6,629 nucleotides of DNA, taken from the NCBI GenBank assembly GCA_013360825.1, contig JABWAY010000236.1, positions 1-6,629 of the forward strand. The letters run 5' to 3'. Both the position numbers and the translations under genes were made by a program. Below, in pieces: positions 5,302-6,629 of this stretch; positions within the stretch are counted from its first letter, which is position 1, and each line of letters begins with the position of its first letter. This DNA is from Candidatus Brocadiia bacterium (GTDB lineage: Bacteria; Planctomycetota; MHYJ01; WSZJ01). The notes beneath the pieces were generated by a model, which was given only the letters and a program-made list of their open reading frames with translations, did no database searches and was not told the origin of the DNA.

Positions 5302-6629
5302 CTATTCCCAGGCGATCGCTTCCAGAACGTTCAGCCGCGCGGCGCGGCGGGCGGGAACGAGGCTGGCCGCGATGCCGAGGACGGCGCCCGCGCCGGCGGC
5401 GAGCGCGAGGGTCGACCACGGGATCACGAACGGCATCCAGAACCCGGTCTTCGCCAGAATGTAGAGCCGGATCGGCCATCCCGACCCGGCGAGCCCGGCG
5501 AAGACCCCGAGGGCGGAGCCGGTGAGCGCGATGAAGACGGCCTCGATCATCACGCCGCGCCGGATCTGGGCGCGCGTCGTGCCCACGGCCCGGAGGAGCC
5601 CGATTTCCCGGGTGCGCAGAAGGACGGAAATGAGAAGTGTGTTCACGATGCCGAGGAAGCCGATCACGAGTGCGATCAGGACCTGGACGTAGGAGAGCCG
5701 GAGGGCCTGGGCGAGGGTCGAGCGGGCGATCTCCTGCAGCTGGGGAACCGAGTAGATGAAGACGGTCGTGCGGTCCTTGAGCTTCTCCGAAAGCGCGCGG
5801 CGCACTTCGCGCTCGTCGGCGCCCGGGGCGAGGAGGATGTCGGTATAGGTGAGGGAGTCGTCCCCCCACAGCCGTGCGTAGGCGGAGCGGTCCATGAGCA
5901 CGGTGCCCGCGGGCCAGGAGTAGTCCTCGGCGCGGCCGAGGATCCGGAAGGTCCGCGGGCCGGCGGGGGAGGGAAGTGTGACGGTGCCGCCGGTGTCGAG
6001 GCGGTTCAGCTCCGCGAAGTTGTCCGAGATGATGACGCCGTCCCCCGAGCGGAGCGCGGCCACGATCGCGGGAGTGTCGAACTGCACGGGGCCTGCGCTG
6101 CGGCCCCGCGCCCGGTGCATCGCGAAGAATTCGGCGACATCGACGGACATCAGCATGATCTCGATTTCGCCGCGGGGGACGAAGACGGCGCGGACCCCGT
6201 AGGCGGAGGCGACGCCGGGGACGGCGCGGGAGATCTCGAGGACTTCCGTGGAGTACGCGGCGGATGAGTAGAGCGCCGACTGCAGGTCGGTCGCGTTGAC
6301 CGAGAGGTCGAAGGGGAAGGAGTCCTCCATCCAGCGCTCGGTGGAGAGCTGCAGCGACCCGACGATCGAGGACGTGGCGATCATGAGCGAAATCGCCCCG
6401 CCGAACGCCGACACGGTGAGCGCGGTGCGCTGCGGCGTCCGCGAGAGCGAGTCGGCGGCCAGGTACCCCTCGATCCGGAACAGCTTCCGGAGAAGCGGTC
6501 GCGCCGCCCGGGCCGCCCAGAACGTCAGCTGCGGGCCGGTCAGGGCGATCGCGAAGAACGCCACCGTGGTGACGGCGAGGAGCGCATCGGGCGGGACCCT
6601 CCGGCCCGCGAACGCGAGCGTCGCCGCGC
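5302..6629 (-). CDS. ABC transporter permease, FtsX/MacB family (5' end outside window)
   Basis: This is the C-terminal part of an ABC-type membrane permease of the FtsX/MacB/LolC superfamily. These proteins couple an ATPase to movement of lipids, lipoproteins or peptides, or to mechanotransmission across the envelope. The frame is open to base 6629, so the GTG at 6564 is probably not the start. Counting from that GTG, membrane segments lie near residues 1-17, 47-70, 290-315, 338-362 and 380-403. A large extracytoplasmic domain sits between, at about 72-288. The FtsX signature TREIGLLRAVGTTRAQIRR (318-336) precedes the penultimate helix, and the end PARRAARLNVLEAI is the usual family terminus. 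The hydrophobic linker plus SRTPQRTALTVSA (41-53) resembles the entrance to a second FtsX module, so the full protein may be a two-module permease of roughly 800 residues. No ATPase gene is in the window; it may lie beyond the right edge. The substrate is unknown. Confidence 0.88.
   Translation of the reverse strand, partial: AATLAFAGRRVPPDALLAVTTVAFFAIALTGPQLTFWAARAARPLLRKLFRIEGYLAADSLSRTPQRTALTVSAFGGAISLMIATSSIVGSLQLSTERWMEDSFPFDLSVNATDLQSALYSSAAYSTEVLEISRAVPGVASAYGVRAVFVPRGEIEIMLMSVDVAEFFAMHRARGRSAGPVQFDTPAIVAALRSGDGVIISDNFAELNRLDTGGTVTLPSPAGPRTFRILGRAEDYSWPAGTVLMDRSAYARLWGDDSLTYTDILLAPGADEREVRRALSEKLKDRTTVFIYSVPQLQEIARSTLAQALRLSYVQVLIALVIGFLGIVNTLLISVLLRTREIGLLRAVGTTRAQIRRGVMIEAVFIALTGSALGVFAGLAGSGWPIRLYILAKTGFWMPFVIPWSTLALAAGAGAVLGIAASLVPARRAARLNVLEAIAWE

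Noticed and set aside
6562..6564. GTG 6564 as the true start of the permease.
   Set aside because: The frame stays open to the window edge without a stop, and the sequence around it is the middle of a membrane segment in an FtsX-type protein.

Overview
This is a GC-rich bacterial segment with G or C at most third codon positions, carrying five protein genes and no RNA gene, insertion sequence, CRISPR array or phage gene that I could see. The NtrY-like kinase, the divergent UPRTase-like protein and the codon use would fit an Acidobacteriota- or Deltaproteobacteria-like lineage. This assignment is an inference, because the window has no phylogenetic marker.

Layout, left to right. (1) Bases 1-2331, plus strand: most of a large membrane sensor histidine kinase whose N-terminus lies before the window. 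(2) Bases 2328-3164, plus strand: a uracil-phosphoribosyltransferase-like protein joined to the kinase by an ATGA stop/start overlap. (3) Bases 3225-4202, plus strand: an AlkB-family Fe(II)/2-oxoglutarate dioxygenase, probably with its own promoter. (4) Bases 4066-5259, minus strand: a DUF1444 (YtpQ-like) protein, convergent with the AlkB gene and overlapping its 3' end by 137 bases. (5) Bases 5302-6629, minus strand: the C-terminal half of an FtsX/MacB-type ABC transporter permease, cut by the right edge. Genes 5 and 4 run in the same direction, 42 bases apart.

The plus-strand genes may form a signalling/nucleotide/repair group, but only the kinase and the UPRTase-like gene have a direct link, namely translational coupling. 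The dioxygenase (alkylation repair of DNA or RNA) and the DUF1444 gene each have the same 8-mer, GGTACGAT, just before their start codons and no good Shine-Dalgarno at the usual distance. This suggests -10 elements driving leaderless or nearly leaderless transcripts.

I found no convincing evidence of a new multi-gene system. The points most worth checking are the kinase-UPRTase coupling, the altered uracil-binding loop of the UPRTase-like protein, the shared start-proximal promoter motif, and the antisense 3' overlap, where the dioxygenase reading frame loses its coding signature.
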